Assembly (NCBI GenBank): GCA_902615325.1
Contig: CACMOJ010000002.1
Span: forward strand, 1 to 64,000
DNA: 64,000 nucleotides
From: an uncultured SAR116 cluster alpha proteobacterium
Lineage (GTDB): Bacteria; Pseudomonadota; Alphaproteobacteria; Puniceispirillales; Marisalimonadaceae
Reading direction: 5' to 3'
The number at the start of each line of letters is the position of its first letter. Within the stretch, counting starts at the first letter, position 1. A program made the translations under genes and the position numbers. Of the stretch, positions 7,564 through 17,140 are shown piece by piece. The notes beneath the pieces are model-generated. The model did not search any database, was not told where the DNA came from, and saw only the letters and a program-made list of their open reading frames with translations.

Positions 7564-9624
7564 CTATCCTGATAAGTATTTTGGAAACCATAGCGCAATA
7601 TCTGGAATAAACATTACCATTAACATACCGATTATTTGTAAAGCAATAAAAGGAAGTACTGCATAAAATATTTCTTGTAATTCTATATCTGCTGGAGCAA
7701 CTGATTTAAGCCAAAAACATGCTGGCCCAAAAGGTGGTGATAAAAAATATATTTGTATGTTCATTACAAAAAGTACTCCAAACCAAACAGCTGCCCATTC
7801 AGGCTCTAAGCCAAGTTCAGGAGCCATTCCTACCACAACAGGTGCAAACACTGGAACAGTAATAAATGCAATAGCTATCCACTCCATAAAGGTCCCTAGA
7901 ACAACTAAAATTCCCATCATAACAAAAACGATCCCAAGTGCTGGCAAACCAAGTCCAGAAAATAAAGACCTCATAAAATCAGCACCACCAATTAAGTTAT
8001 AAATTCCTACAAATGCAACAGCGCCTAAAATTAACCAGATAATTGTACCTACAGTTGACATTGTTCCAGCTAGAGCTACTTGTAATAAATTCCAATCAAA
8101 AGAGTTTCTAAATGCTGCTACAAAAATAGCTCCTAGTACTCCAACAGCAGCTGCTTCAGTAACTGAAGCTATTCCTCCATATATTGATCCCATCACACAA
8201 AAAATTAAAAATATACTTAAGAAAACAGCATAAAGTTTATCCTTAGACATTTTCATTTCTTTTTTTCTAGCAGCAGCTACTTCTTCTGCTGTCGGTGCCA
8301 TGGCAGGATTGATATTACATCTTGCCAACACATACAAAGCATATAAGAACGCTAAAAGAAGCCCTGGAACAGCTCCTGCCATAAATAAGTCACCAATTGC
8401 TACTTGAGCTGATAAACCATAAATAATCATTATAATACTTGGTGGAATTAGCGTAGCGAGTGCTCCAGAAGCACAAATTAATCCTATCGACATTTTTCTA
8501 TCATAACCCAGTCTTAAAAGCTGAGGTAGGGCAACTAATCCTAACATTACAATTTCACCACCCATTACTCCAGACATGGCAGCTAAAACAACAGCTACTG
8601 CTATAGTTTGAATAGCTACTCCACCTCTCAGTTTTCCAGCAAAAATAGACATTGCATCAAACAAATCTTCAGCAACACCAGCTCTTTCGAGTATTGAAGC
8701 CATTAAAACAAATAAAGGAACAGCAATTAAGGGATATTTTTCTAGTAGTCCAAATGCATTAGTTGACACTAAATATAACCCACCATACCCAAAGTAAAAT
8801 AATGCACTAAGTATTGAAACAAAAAGAGTAACTACTCCTAAAGGCATTCCAGTCATCATAAGAACAAGCATTAAAGCAACAATAAGTAAACTTGCTGTAC
8901 CAATATCCATATCTCTCATATTGATAATTTCTTGTGGATTAATGAAACCACCTACATATGCGTAAATAGAATTTATATATCCAAAAAAACTCTCTTCACC
9001 CATAAAATGAACAATGATAACACAAGTGATTCTTAATAAAATTAACCCACATACAATTAAAACTATATTTTTTGCTAATTTAGATGAAAAATGTCTGTAC
9101 AAATTAATCATCAACTGGAGTATGTAAACAATAGCTCCGAGTGTTAACATTGATTTTAAAATTAAGGGTTGTGGTGAATTCCAAGCACTACCTGCCCTTT
9201 CAATCATCATCACAGACTCTAAAGCTCTTATAACAGAATCATCTATAAGCAGCCATAATGCTATGACACCAATGACATAGGCGAATAAATCAAGCCACCA
9301 CTTACCTCGATCAGAGGCCATTATATAGAAAACAGTTATACCTATATGACGTTTATGCAAAGTTACATAAGCTGCAGATAACATCCATGCAGTAGCAGCC
9401 AATACCATAACCACCTCAAAAACCCATTGAGTTGGAGAATCGAAAATATATCTTGATACAACTTCATATCCTGTAACTGCAGCACAGATTAAATATAATT
9501 GAGCAACAGCTAATCCAGAGAATTTACTGAAATGATCATAAAATCTAAAGTTATCGTGAATTGGTTTAAAATTTTCTTCTTCATCCAATATTGTACCTTT
9601 TTTATTTACTGTAATTTCTGACAT
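7564..9624 (-). CDS. TRAP transporter permease, DctQ-DctM fusion
   Basis: N-terminal DctQ-like region (YLICAAVTGYEVVSRYIFDSPTQWVFEV) followed by DctM-like region (GMPLGVVTLF..., PLFVLMASILERAG, LATLIPPSIIMIIYG). Confidence 0.9.
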   Translation of the reverse strand: MSEITVNKKGTILDEEENFKPIHDNFRFYDHFSKFSGLAVAQLYLICAAVTGYEVVSRYIFDSPTQWVFEVVMVLAATAWMLSAAYVTLHKRHIGITVFYIMASDRGKWWLDLFAYVIGVIALWLLIDDSVIRALESVMMIERAGSAWNSPQPLILKSMLTLGAIVYILQLMINLYRHFSSKLAKNIVLIVCGLILLRITCVIIVHFMGEESFFGYINSIYAYVGGFINPQEIINMRDMDIGTASLLIVALMLVLMMTGMPLGVVTLFVSILSALFYFGYGGLYLVSTNAFGLLEKYPLIAVPLFVLMASILERAGVAEDLFDAMSIFAGKLRGGVAIQTIAVAVVLAAMSGVMGGEIVMLGLVALPQLLRLGYDRKMSIGLICASGALATLIPPSIIMIIYGLSAQVAIGDLFMAGAVPGLLLAFLYALYVLARCNINPAMAPTAEEVAAARKKEMKMSKDKLYAVFLSIFLIFCVMGSIYGGIASVTEAAAVGVLGAIFVAAFRNSFDWNLLQVALAGTMSTVGTIIWLILGAVAFVGIYNLIGGADFMRSLFSGLGLPALGIVFVMMGILVVLGTFMEWIAIAFITVPVFAPVVVGMAPELGLEPEWAAVWFGVLFVMNIQIYFLSPPFGPACFWLKSVAPADIELQEIFYAVLPFIALQIIGMLMVMFIPDIALWFPKYLSG

Positions 9625-9729
9625 TTATTCTCCAAATATAAATTTTCGCTTGATTTTTAAAGACAATCGCTCATTCTTAATATTAGTTACATAAATTTTT
9701 TTATGTCAAGAAAGAAAGGTAAATGAATT

Positions 9730-9852
9730 ATGGCTAAACCAGTTAGGAATGATCATGTTAACACTTATGGTGTTTGGGCATGGGTTGTTGGATTTGCGTT
9801 TGCAACCTTTATTGTTTGGCTCATGTTTCATTTAGCTGATGGATTCAGTTAA
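9730..9852 (+). CDS. Small 40-aa single-TM protein upstream of a TRAP substrate-binding protein gene (not in ORF track)
   Basis: ATG 9730 to TAA 9850-9852: MAKPVRNDHVNTYGVWAWVVGFAFATFIVWLMFHLADGFS; AGAAAGG just upstream; 24 bp before the dctP start. Confidence 0.65.
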   Translation: MAKPVRNDHVNTYGVWAWVVGFAFATFIVWLMFHLADGFS

Positions 9853-9876
9853 TTTTATCACACAAGGAGGTAATTA

Positions 9877-10893
9877 GTGAAAAAATTATTAATCAGTGCG
9901 GTACTATCATCTGCTTTATTAATTTCTGGCAGCCTTAGTGCTAAAACATTAAAATTTCAAATAAGTTCAAAAGCTGGAGATTGGGCTCATACATATTTGA
10001 ATACAAAAAACAAAGTTCTTGAAGAACTTACAAATGGTGAGTTAAAAATTGACCCACTACCGACAAAATCAGTTGTCCCTCATAGAGAAACAATTGACGC
10101 TGTAGCAAATGGTATCTTAGACGGAGACATGAATGCTATAGCTTATTTCGCAGGTAGAGACCCTGCTTTTGCTATAATGGGAGACCTAATTGCAGGTTAT
10201 GACACACCAAAACAATATCAAGAATATTGTATGCATGGTGGCGGAAAAGAAATGCTTCAAAAAATTTATGACAAAGTTTTACCAGGTAAAATTTTAGTTT
10301 TAGGTTGTGGTCCTTATGGTAAAGAAGCATTAGTTTCAAAAGTACCAATTAACGGTGTAGCAGACTTAAAAGGTGTTAAAATTAGATCACCTGAAGGACT
10401 TGCAGCTGATGTTTTTAGAAGAGCTGGTGCTTCACCATCATCTATTCCATTTTCAGAAGTTTATACATCTTTAGAAAAGGGTATTGTTGATGCAGCTGAC
10501 GCATCTGTATACATAAACAATCACGCTAGCGGATTTCATAAAATTGCAAAGTATCCATTATATCCTGGCATACACTCAATGGCTAACCTTCAAACAATAA
10601 TTAACAAGAAGGTTTTTAATAAATTGAGTAAGCAAAACCAAGTTGCGCTTAAGACTTGGACATATTGGGTATGGACGAGCAAGTTAAGAGATGCAGGCTT
10701 AGATGGAAGAGCTCAAGTTGCTAAAGATAAAGCAGCAGGTGACTTAACAATTATAGATTGGCCAGTATCCGAAAGAGCTAAATTCAGAAAAATAGCCGTA
10801 GAGGCTTGGAATGCTGCAGCAGCAAAAAGCCCTCTTGCTAAAGAAGCTCTAGAGTCAAACTTAGCATATATGAAAAAAATTGGTTTATTGTAA
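9877..10893 (+). CDS. TRAP transporter substrate-binding protein (DctP family)
   Basis: Signal peptide, DctP-type fold motifs (GVKIRSPEGLAADVFRRAGASPSSIPFSEVYTSLEKGIVDAADAS); SD AAGGAGGT before GTG start. Confidence 0.92.
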   Translation: MKKLLISAVLSSALLISGSLSAKTLKFQISSKAGDWAHTYLNTKNKVLEELTNGELKIDPLPTKSVVPHRETIDAVANGILDGDMNAIAYFAGRDPAFAIMGDLIAGYDTPKQYQEYCMHGGGKEMLQKIYDKVLPGKILVLGCGPYGKEALVSKVPINGVADLKGVKIRSPEGLAADVFRRAGASPSSIPFSEVYTSLEKGIVDAADASVYINNHASGFHKIAKYPLYPGIHSMANLQTIINKKVFNKLSKQNQVALKTWTYWVWTSKLRDAGLDGRAQVAKDKAAGDLTIIDWPVSERAKFRKIAVEAWNAAAAKSPLAKEALESNLAYMKKIGLL

Positions 10894-10915
10894 ACCTATA
10901 AATAAAACATAATAT

Positions 10916-10957
10916 ACTTAACTAACTATTTAAATAGTTAGTTAAGTTTTATTTCTT
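10916..10957 (+). terminator. Rho-independent terminator
   Basis: 32-bp perfect palindrome ACTTAACTAACTATTTAAATAGTTAGTTAAGT (10916-10947) followed by TTTATTTC. Confidence 0.7.
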
Positions 10958-10968
10958 TAAAAAATTAA

Positions 10969-11670
10969 ATGAATTTAGATATTTTAACTACTGTTGACAC
11001 ACCTACTATTTCTAATGCTCTTGATATATATAGAGGCGATCGATCAGCTGAAGGCTTTACCAAATTTCCAGTAGTTTGTTCAAATAAAAATCTTAAACCT
11101 ATTATGGGAGTAGCCAAGACAGCCAAAATTAAAGCTTCAATTAAATCTTCATTAAATCCTGCAGAATTAAACGAAATACGTTTAAATTATTATGAATATA
11201 TGTCTCAAAGAAAAGATACATCTTTTAAAAATTTATGTGTTATTGAAGACTTAGATTGGCCAAACTCTATTGGTGCTTTTTGGGGAGAAGTGAATGTATC
11301 ACTTCACAAAGGTTTAAAATTAAATGGCACTTTAACAAATGGATTACTTCGTGACCTTGGTGATATAGATAAAGATTATATGGTGTTAGCTAGCGCTATA
11401 GGTCCAAGTCATGCATATGTTCATGTTGTAGAATTTAATACAGAAGTCAATTTATTTGGTTTAAATATAAAACCAAATGATATTATTCATGCTGACCGTC
11501 ATGGTGCCGTTATTATACCAAGGGACGCTCTTGAAATATTACCTAAAGCAATACAATTTATGAAAGATAAGGAAGAAATTGTAATTAAAGCATCAAAAGA
11601 AAAAGATTTTAATTTTGAAAAACTTAAAATTGCATGGCAAAAAGCAAATTCTATGACTTTTAGAAATTAA
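10969..11670 (+). CDS. RraA-family protein (aldolase/demethylmenaquinone methyltransferase-like)
   Basis: TVDTPTISNAL; GTLTNGLLRDLGDI; IKPNDIIHADRHGAVIIP. Confidence 0.8.
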   Translation: MNLDILTTVDTPTISNALDIYRGDRSAEGFTKFPVVCSNKNLKPIMGVAKTAKIKASIKSSLNPAELNEIRLNYYEYMSQRKDTSFKNLCVIEDLDWPNSIGAFWGEVNVSLHKGLKLNGTLTNGLLRDLGDIDKDYMVLASAIGPSHAYVHVVEFNTEVNLFGLNIKPNDIIHADRHGAVIIPRDALEILPKAIQFMKDKEEIVIKASKEKDFNFEKLKIAWQKANSMTFRN

Positions 11671-12878
11671 AGTGAATTTGAAATTTCTTTGAATACGGAA
11701 AACATTAATTCTTCAGTTTTAATATTAATTGGATCTGAAGCTGAAGACATTCTTATAATAGTTAATTCTTTTTTAGGATTTATCCATATATTTTGACCAT
11801 GAATGCCAATAGCACAAAATTCATTGTCCTTAAAACCAGTTTGATACCACTTTGATCTATAATTTCCATTAGGAAATCTCTCTAACTTTTCTTGATTTAA
11901 ATAACATTTGTTATCTTTAAAATTTATGAAATCATCTATCCAAGATTCTGGAATAATTTGATTTTTGCCATTGGAGCCATAGCAACGAACTAATTCTGAA
12001 AGTGTTAATAAGTCATAAGGAGAAATACTGATTCCTCCCGCAGACCGAGAGGCCCCCCATTTATCTAATGTTACATTAGCATCATCTTTCAAACCAGCTG
12101 GTAAGAACAATAATTCAGATAAAATATTGTAATATTTTTCATCACATATTCTTTCAATAATCCATCCCAATAAATCACTGTGTGGAGAACAATAATGATA
12201 TTTTGTTCCATGAGGTAAATTGTTTAAAGAAGATGGCATACTTGACAAAAATTCATACAAACCTTGGGGAACATCATCTATATCTTCTTCAATGACATCC
12301 CAACCAGTTGAAGCTCTATATTTCTTAAAGATTTCTGCTTCGCCTGAATAATCTTCTATAAAATCTGATGATACATTCATGTCTAAAACATTTCTTATCG
12401 ATGCATTTTTGTATGCAGTATTGGTGAGCTCGGGAATATAATGACAAACTTGAGAATTTAAATTAATTTTATATTTTTTTTGAATTATACCAAATAGTAA
12501 AGATGTTAAAGACTTTGAAATAGAAAAGATTATGTGAGAAGTAGATTTCTTTGTAAAGTTGTCGAAGTATTCAAATATAAGTTTTCCTTTATGCATCACT
12601 AAGAATGCATCGGTGTCACATTTTTTAAATATGTCCTTTAGAAAAAGGTTTTTTTCTTTATGTTTAATTTTTAAATCGTCAAAACTCTTGAATTTTGAAA
12701 TAAAGTTTGGTTTAGAATTTGGTTTTACGGGTATTTGTGCAGTTGGAATTAAGTTTCTAACATTAACAAAGGACCACGAATTATAAGGATATTTTCTCCA
12801 ATTACTTAACTCTACTTGATAATTTTTAGGAACTGGATTTCCTTTCATAATTTTGTTTGTTTCGAAATTAGCCATCAC
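11667..12878 (-). CDS. Serine hydrolase, beta-lactamase class C-like
   Basis: SxxK motif FSISKSLTSLLFG, YHYCSPHSDLLGWIIERI, SAGGISISPYDLLTLSELV. Confidence 0.85.
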   Translation of the reverse strand: MMANFETNKIMKGNPVPKNYQVELSNWRKYPYNSWSFVNVRNLIPTAQIPVKPNSKPNFISKFKSFDDLKIKHKEKNLFLKDIFKKCDTDAFLVMHKGKLIFEYFDNFTKKSTSHIIFSISKSLTSLLFGIIQKKYKINLNSQVCHYIPELTNTAYKNASIRNVLDMNVSSDFIEDYSGEAEIFKKYRASTGWDVIEEDIDDVPQGLYEFLSSMPSSLNNLPHGTKYHYCSPHSDLLGWIIERICDEKYYNILSELLFLPAGLKDDANVTLDKWGASRSAGGISISPYDLLTLSELVRCYGSNGKNQIIPESWIDDFINFKDNKCYLNQEKLERFPNGNYRSKWYQTGFKDNEFCAIGIHGQNIWINPKKELTIIRMSSASDPINIKTEELMFSVFKEISNSL

Positions 12879-12957
12879 GAATTACTATATACAAATAAAT
12901 CAATATTCAAATAAATTACTATTTATTTTTTGTTTCCAAATTTATATATTATTTAAT

Positions 12958-13131
12958 ATGGATAAAGAAAAATACATGAAAGATTTGTGGATCAAATATA
13001 ATAAATCTAAAAATATTAATTACCTTCAACAAGCTTGTGAAAATGCACCATTTTTTGGTAATCCAGAGATGGGCAAAGAAATTTCAAAATTATTAGGTAA
13101 ATTAGAAATTTTAAAAAAAAATTGTGAATAA
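12958..13131 (+). CDS. Small hypothetical protein (57 aa)
   Basis: Internal ATG of track ORF 12853..13131; the upstream part overlaps the opposite gene; overlaps the next start. Confidence 0.5.
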   Translation: MDKEKYMKDLWIKYNKSKNINYLQQACENAPFFGNPEMGKEISKLLGKLEILKKNCE

Positions 13132-13909
13132 CTTTCCACCCCAAAGAATTGTTTGTTTAACAGAGGAAACTGTAGAATTATTATACTTGTTAGGTGAAGA
13201 AGATAGAATAGTTGGTGTTACTGGATATGCAGTGAGACCAAAGATTGTAAGAAAACAAAAACCCAGGATTTCAAGTTTTAAATCAGCCAATTTACAAAAA
13301 ATTGTTGAATTAAAACCTGATATTGTTTTAGCTTTCTCTGATATTCAATCAGAAATAGTTGCTAATTTAGTGAAAAAAGGACAAAGCGTTTTGTGTTTTA
13401 ATCAAAGAGATATTGAAGGAATATTTAACATGATTCAAACTATCTGTAATTTGTTAGACATAAAACATAAAGGAATAAATTTAATATCAAAATTAAAAAA
13501 AAATATTTATCAAATAAAAAATAAATACAGTAATTACAATAAGTTAAAAGTTTATTTTGAAGAATGGAATGATCCACTTATAACTGGTTTAAAATGGGTT
13601 TCAGAATTAATTAATATAGCAGGTGGAGAAGATATTTTTTATAAAAAATCATTAAATGAACTCGCTAAAGATAGGATTATATCTGAAGAAGAAGTAATAA
13701 AAGAAAATCCAGATATTATAATAGGATCCTGGTGTGGTAAAAAAGTTAACTTCGATCAAATACGAAATAGAAGAGGCTGGAATAAAATAAATGCTATTAA
13801 GTATGATAAAATTTATGAAATAAAGTCTCCTTTAATTTTACAACCGGGACCAGCTGCTCTGACAGATGGTTTAGATGAAATTGTTAAAATTTTAAATATT
13901 AATAGATAA
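13124..13909 (+). CDS. BtuF-like cobalamin/Fe-siderophore-type periplasmic-binding fold protein, no obvious signal peptide
   Basis: PQRIVCLTEETVELLYLLGEEDRIVGVTGYAVRP, LKPDIVLAFSDIQ; GTG start. Confidence 0.8.
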   Translation: MNNFPPQRIVCLTEETVELLYLLGEEDRIVGVTGYAVRPKIVRKQKPRISSFKSANLQKIVELKPDIVLAFSDIQSEIVANLVKKGQSVLCFNQRDIEGIFNMIQTICNLLDIKHKGINLISKLKKNIYQIKNKYSNYNKLKVYFEEWNDPLITGLKWVSELINIAGGEDIFYKKSLNELAKDRIISEEEVIKENPDIIIGSWCGKKVNFDQIRNRRGWNKINAIKYDKIYEIKSPLILQPGPAALTDGLDEIVKILNINR

Positions 13910-13989
13910 GTATATTGTATAAATATTAATTTTATTTTAATTTTAAGTATATGTATTGAAGTTGAATTAAATATTTATGAGGAAAAACA

Positions 13990-14817
13990 ATGAGTGATTT
14001 AAATAATATAAAAATTGGAAATGTAAAAGTTACTGTTCTGGAAGATGGTTATTTAAATTTACCCAAAGAGGTTCTTAAAAATATAAGCCCAGAGATCGAA
14101 AAGACCTTAACTAATAATGCGGAAAGTGATTTGGTGCTAAGTAATATAAACACTTTTCTAATAGAACAAAATAATGAAAAACTTTTAGTAGATGCAGGAT
14201 GTAGAGATATTTTTGGTCCTACTTGTGGTTTTTTCCCTGAACAGTTAGAAAAAGCAGGAACTAATCCTGAAGAAATTACTGATTTATTTTTTACACATTT
14301 ACATCCAGATCATGTTGGAGGCGCAATAACTAAGGATGGAAAACCAGTTTTTGTAAATGCTTCAGTTAAAATACCAGAAAAAGAGATAGATTTTTGGAAC
14401 AGAGATGATTTCGAAGATGTAGAAGCTAATGGTAAAAGCTTTGCAGATTTAGCAAAATCACTTTTAAATGCTTATGAAGGTAAAGTCATATCTGTATCAA
14501 ATGAAGATGAAATAATAAAGAACGTACATGTTGTTGATTTGCCAGGGCATACTCCTGGTCATTCAGGTTTTAGAATAGATGATGCAAATGAAAGTTTTAT
14601 TAATTTAGGTGATATTTTACACGTACCAAATATACAGTTAGAAAATCCAAATATCTCTCTATTATTTGATGTAGATATGGAACAAGGTCTAAAAACGAGA
14701 AAAAAGCTTTTTGATATGGTTAGTACAGATAAATTACTATGTTCAGGTGGTCATATGTTAGCACCAAAATTTGGCTATATTGAAAAATCTGGGACCGGCT
14801 ATAAATTTAGTGAGTAA
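13990..14817 (+). CDS. MBL-fold metallohydrolase
   Basis: FFTHLHPDHVGGA, DLPGHTPGHSGFRI, GDILH. Confidence 0.92.
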   Translation: MSDLNNIKIGNVKVTVLEDGYLNLPKEVLKNISPEIEKTLTNNAESDLVLSNINTFLIEQNNEKLLVDAGCRDIFGPTCGFFPEQLEKAGTNPEEITDLFFTHLHPDHVGGAITKDGKPVFVNASVKIPEKEIDFWNRDDFEDVEANGKSFADLAKSLLNAYEGKVISVSNEDEIIKNVHVVDLPGHTPGHSGFRIDDANESFINLGDILHVPNIQLENPNISLLFDVDMEQGLKTRKKLFDMVSTDKLLCSGGHMLAPKFGYIEKSGTGYKFSE

Positions 14818-14972
14818 TTTTTACTTTTTAGTTGTTGTATAATTTGATCTCTTTTATTTGATCTAAATTTTGACCAGTTACGAATTTGATAGCTTGTTCT
14901 ACCACAACCGACGCAAACATCATTTTTAAGTTTACATACATCAATACATGGAGACTTTATTTTTTTTCTCAT
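14799..14972 (-). CDS. DUF1289 family protein (57 aa, not in ORF track)
   Basis: MRKKIKSPCIDVCKLKNDVCVGCGRTSYQIRNWSKFRSNKRDQIIQQLKSKNYSLNL; SPCxxVC...CxGCxRT...W signature. Confidence 0.88.
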   Translation of the reverse strand: MRKKIKSPCIDVCKLKNDVCVGCGRTSYQIRNWSKFRSNKRDQIIQQLKSKNYSLNL

Positions 14973-14979
14973 GTTTTAT

Positions 14980-15849
14980 TTATCTTTTTGAAGACTCATA
15001 TCTTGATGATACCTCATAATAATCATCAAACCCTACTCTTTTTCTTAACTCAGTGAAACTCATTAAATTACTTGATCTATCATCATCTGTTTTCAATTTA
15101 TTCAAACTATCTACCATAGCTTTCATAGCCGAACTAAGAGCAGTCAATGGATATACAGCCATATTATATCCAATATCTTCTAATTCTTTCATACTTAAAT
15201 TAGGAGTTAGTCCACCCTCCACAATATTAGCAATTTTACAACCTGGAACCTCTTGACAAATTAGTCTCATTTCTTCTTCTGTTTTAGGAGCCTCAACAAA
15301 TAAAATGTCAGAACCTAATTCATGAAAAATTTGAGCTCTCTCAATTGCCTCTTTTATACCATGAGTGTGATTTGCATCAGTTCTAGCCATAATTAAAATA
15401 TCTTTTTCTTCTCTTGCATCCACTGACGCTCTGATTCTATCAAATGCTTCTTCTCTTGAAACAACATCTTTCCCTGGTGTATGACCACATCTTTTTGGAG
15501 AAAGTTGGTCTTCTATTAATACTCCTGCACACCCAATCTTTGCAAAACTTTTTACAGTTCTTTGCACGTTCATAGCATTTCCATAGCCTGTATCTCCGTC
15601 ACCAATAACTGGTAGACTAGTAGCATCAGTTATATTATTAAGTTGATCTAAAACTTCTGTAAGAGTCATAACACCTAAATCAGGTTCACCTATTCTAGAA
15701 GCTGATGCTGCAAAACCTGACATAAACATTGCATCAAAACCAGTTTGTTCTATTAATTTTGCAGAAAGAGCGTCAAAACATGATGGTATAGGTAAAAATG
15801 AATTATTTTTAATCAAGTTTCGAAATTTAGTAGAGTTTTCAATATTCAT
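14980..15849 (-). CDS. Isocitrate lyase/PEP mutase family protein
   Basis: PSCFDALSAKLIEQTGFDAMFMSG, VIGDGDTGYGNAMNV, IEDQLSPKRCGH. Confidence 0.88.
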   Translation of the reverse strand: MNIENSTKFRNLIKNNSFLPIPSCFDALSAKLIEQTGFDAMFMSGFAASASRIGEPDLGVMTLTEVLDQLNNITDATSLPVIGDGDTGYGNAMNVQRTVKSFAKIGCAGVLIEDQLSPKRCGHTPGKDVVSREEAFDRIRASVDAREEKDILIMARTDANHTHGIKEAIERAQIFHELGSDILFVEAPKTEEEMRLICQEVPGCKIANIVEGGLTPNLSMKELEDIGYNMAVYPLTALSSAMKAMVDSLNKLKTDDDRSSNLMSFTELRKRVGFDDYYEVSSRYESSKR

Positions 15850-15864
15850 AACAACCTCATTATT

Positions 15865-17139
15865 TTATAATTTAAAAGGAATATATAGCGCTAAATCAGT
15901 CCATATATACATTACAAAAACTGTAAATATCATCATTATTATAAATGGGAACACACCTTTCGCAACCTCTCCTAATTGAGTTTTGGCAACTGATTGTATA
16001 ACATAGAGATTTAAACCTACTGGTGGCGTAATAAGTGCACACTCAACCATTATAACCATAAATATTCCAAACCAAATAGGATCAACACCCATAGCCATAG
16101 CAGCAGGTAAAAGAACAGGAACCATAATAATTACCATTGACAAAGTTTCAAAAACCAAACCCATTGCAACTAAGATGATACATACCACAACCATAAAAAA
16201 GGCTTTTGTATCTATATTTGAACTTATGAAATAAGATATATCTTGAGGAATTCTATATAAAGCTATTGCTTTTCCAAAAGTCTTGGCACAAGCAACTATT
16301 ATTAATATTGCTGCAGTAGTAACCATAGATTCAAATACAGCTTCTTTAAAATCATCCCATGTTAGAGTTTTTAAAATAAAAACTGTTATTATTAATGAAA
16401 GAAAAAAACCAACTGCAGCTGCTTCTGTAGGTGTAAAAACACCTGTATAAATTCCACCAAGAATCAAAAATGCGAGAATGATTGTGGGAATAACCTTTTT
16501 TGAAGTATTTTTTTTTACATCCCATGTACTTGGTTCTAGTTTTTTAAACCCACCAAAGAATTTAGAATAAACAATCGAATAAATTATAAATAAAGATATA
16601 AGAAATATACCTGGCCCAATTCCAGCAAGAAATAAAGCTATAACTGATTCTTCAGTAATGAAACCATAAACTATCATTGGTAAACTAGGAGGTATCAAAA
16701 TTCCTAATGTACCACCAGCTGCTAAAAGACCATATACAAAATTTTTATTATAGCCTCTTTTAATCATCTCTGGGATAGCTACGACACCAATAGTAGCAGC
16801 TGTTGCTACAGACACGCCAGAAATTGCTGCAAAGATACCACATGATATAATTGTTGCAACTGCTAAACCACCAGGCCAATGTCCTACCCATGCTTGGACT
16901 GCATTAAATAAATCTTTTCCACAACCACCTTTAAGGAGAACATTACTCATTAAAAGAAAAAGTGGAACAGCAAGTAAAATGAAACCATCAAGCGTTGATA
17001 ATATAGCTTGAGGAGCCATTAAAGGAGAAAAACCTCCAAAAATTAGCATTGCAAGCCCAAGAAAACCTAATGAAAAAGAAACAGGTAAACCTGACAACAA
17101 TAATACAAACATTAATGATAATACGATTAAAATAGTCAT
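15865..17139 (-). CDS. TRAP transporter large permease (DctM)
   Basis: DctM-like multi-TM, PLFLLMSNVLLKGG, LGILIPPSLPMIVYGFITEES. Confidence 0.93.
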   Translation of the reverse strand: MTILIVLSLMFVLLLSGLPVSFSLGFLGLAMLIFGGFSPLMAPQAILSTLDGFILLAVPLFLLMSNVLLKGGCGKDLFNAVQAWVGHWPGGLAVATIISCGIFAAISGVSVATAATIGVVAIPEMIKRGYNKNFVYGLLAAGGTLGILIPPSLPMIVYGFITEESVIALFLAGIGPGIFLISLFIIYSIVYSKFFGGFKKLEPSTWDVKKNTSKKVIPTIILAFLILGGIYTGVFTPTEAAAVGFFLSLIITVFILKTLTWDDFKEAVFESMVTTAAILIIVACAKTFGKAIALYRIPQDISYFISSNIDTKAFFMVVVCIILVAMGLVFETLSMVIIMVPVLLPAAMAMGVDPIWFGIFMVIMVECALITPPVGLNLYVIQSVAKTQLGEVAKGVFPFIIMMIFTVFVMYIWTDLALYIPFKL

Positions 17140-17140
17140 T

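Noticed and set aside
7757-8002. Plus-strand 81-aa ORF (Ser/Pro/Thr-rich) antisense to the TRAP permease
   Set aside because: Composition is that of an antisense read of a membrane protein gene.
12853-12957. Upstream part of plus-strand ORF 12853..13131
   Set aside because: Overlaps the 5' end of the serine hydrolase on the other strand; internal ATG 12958 is the plausible start.
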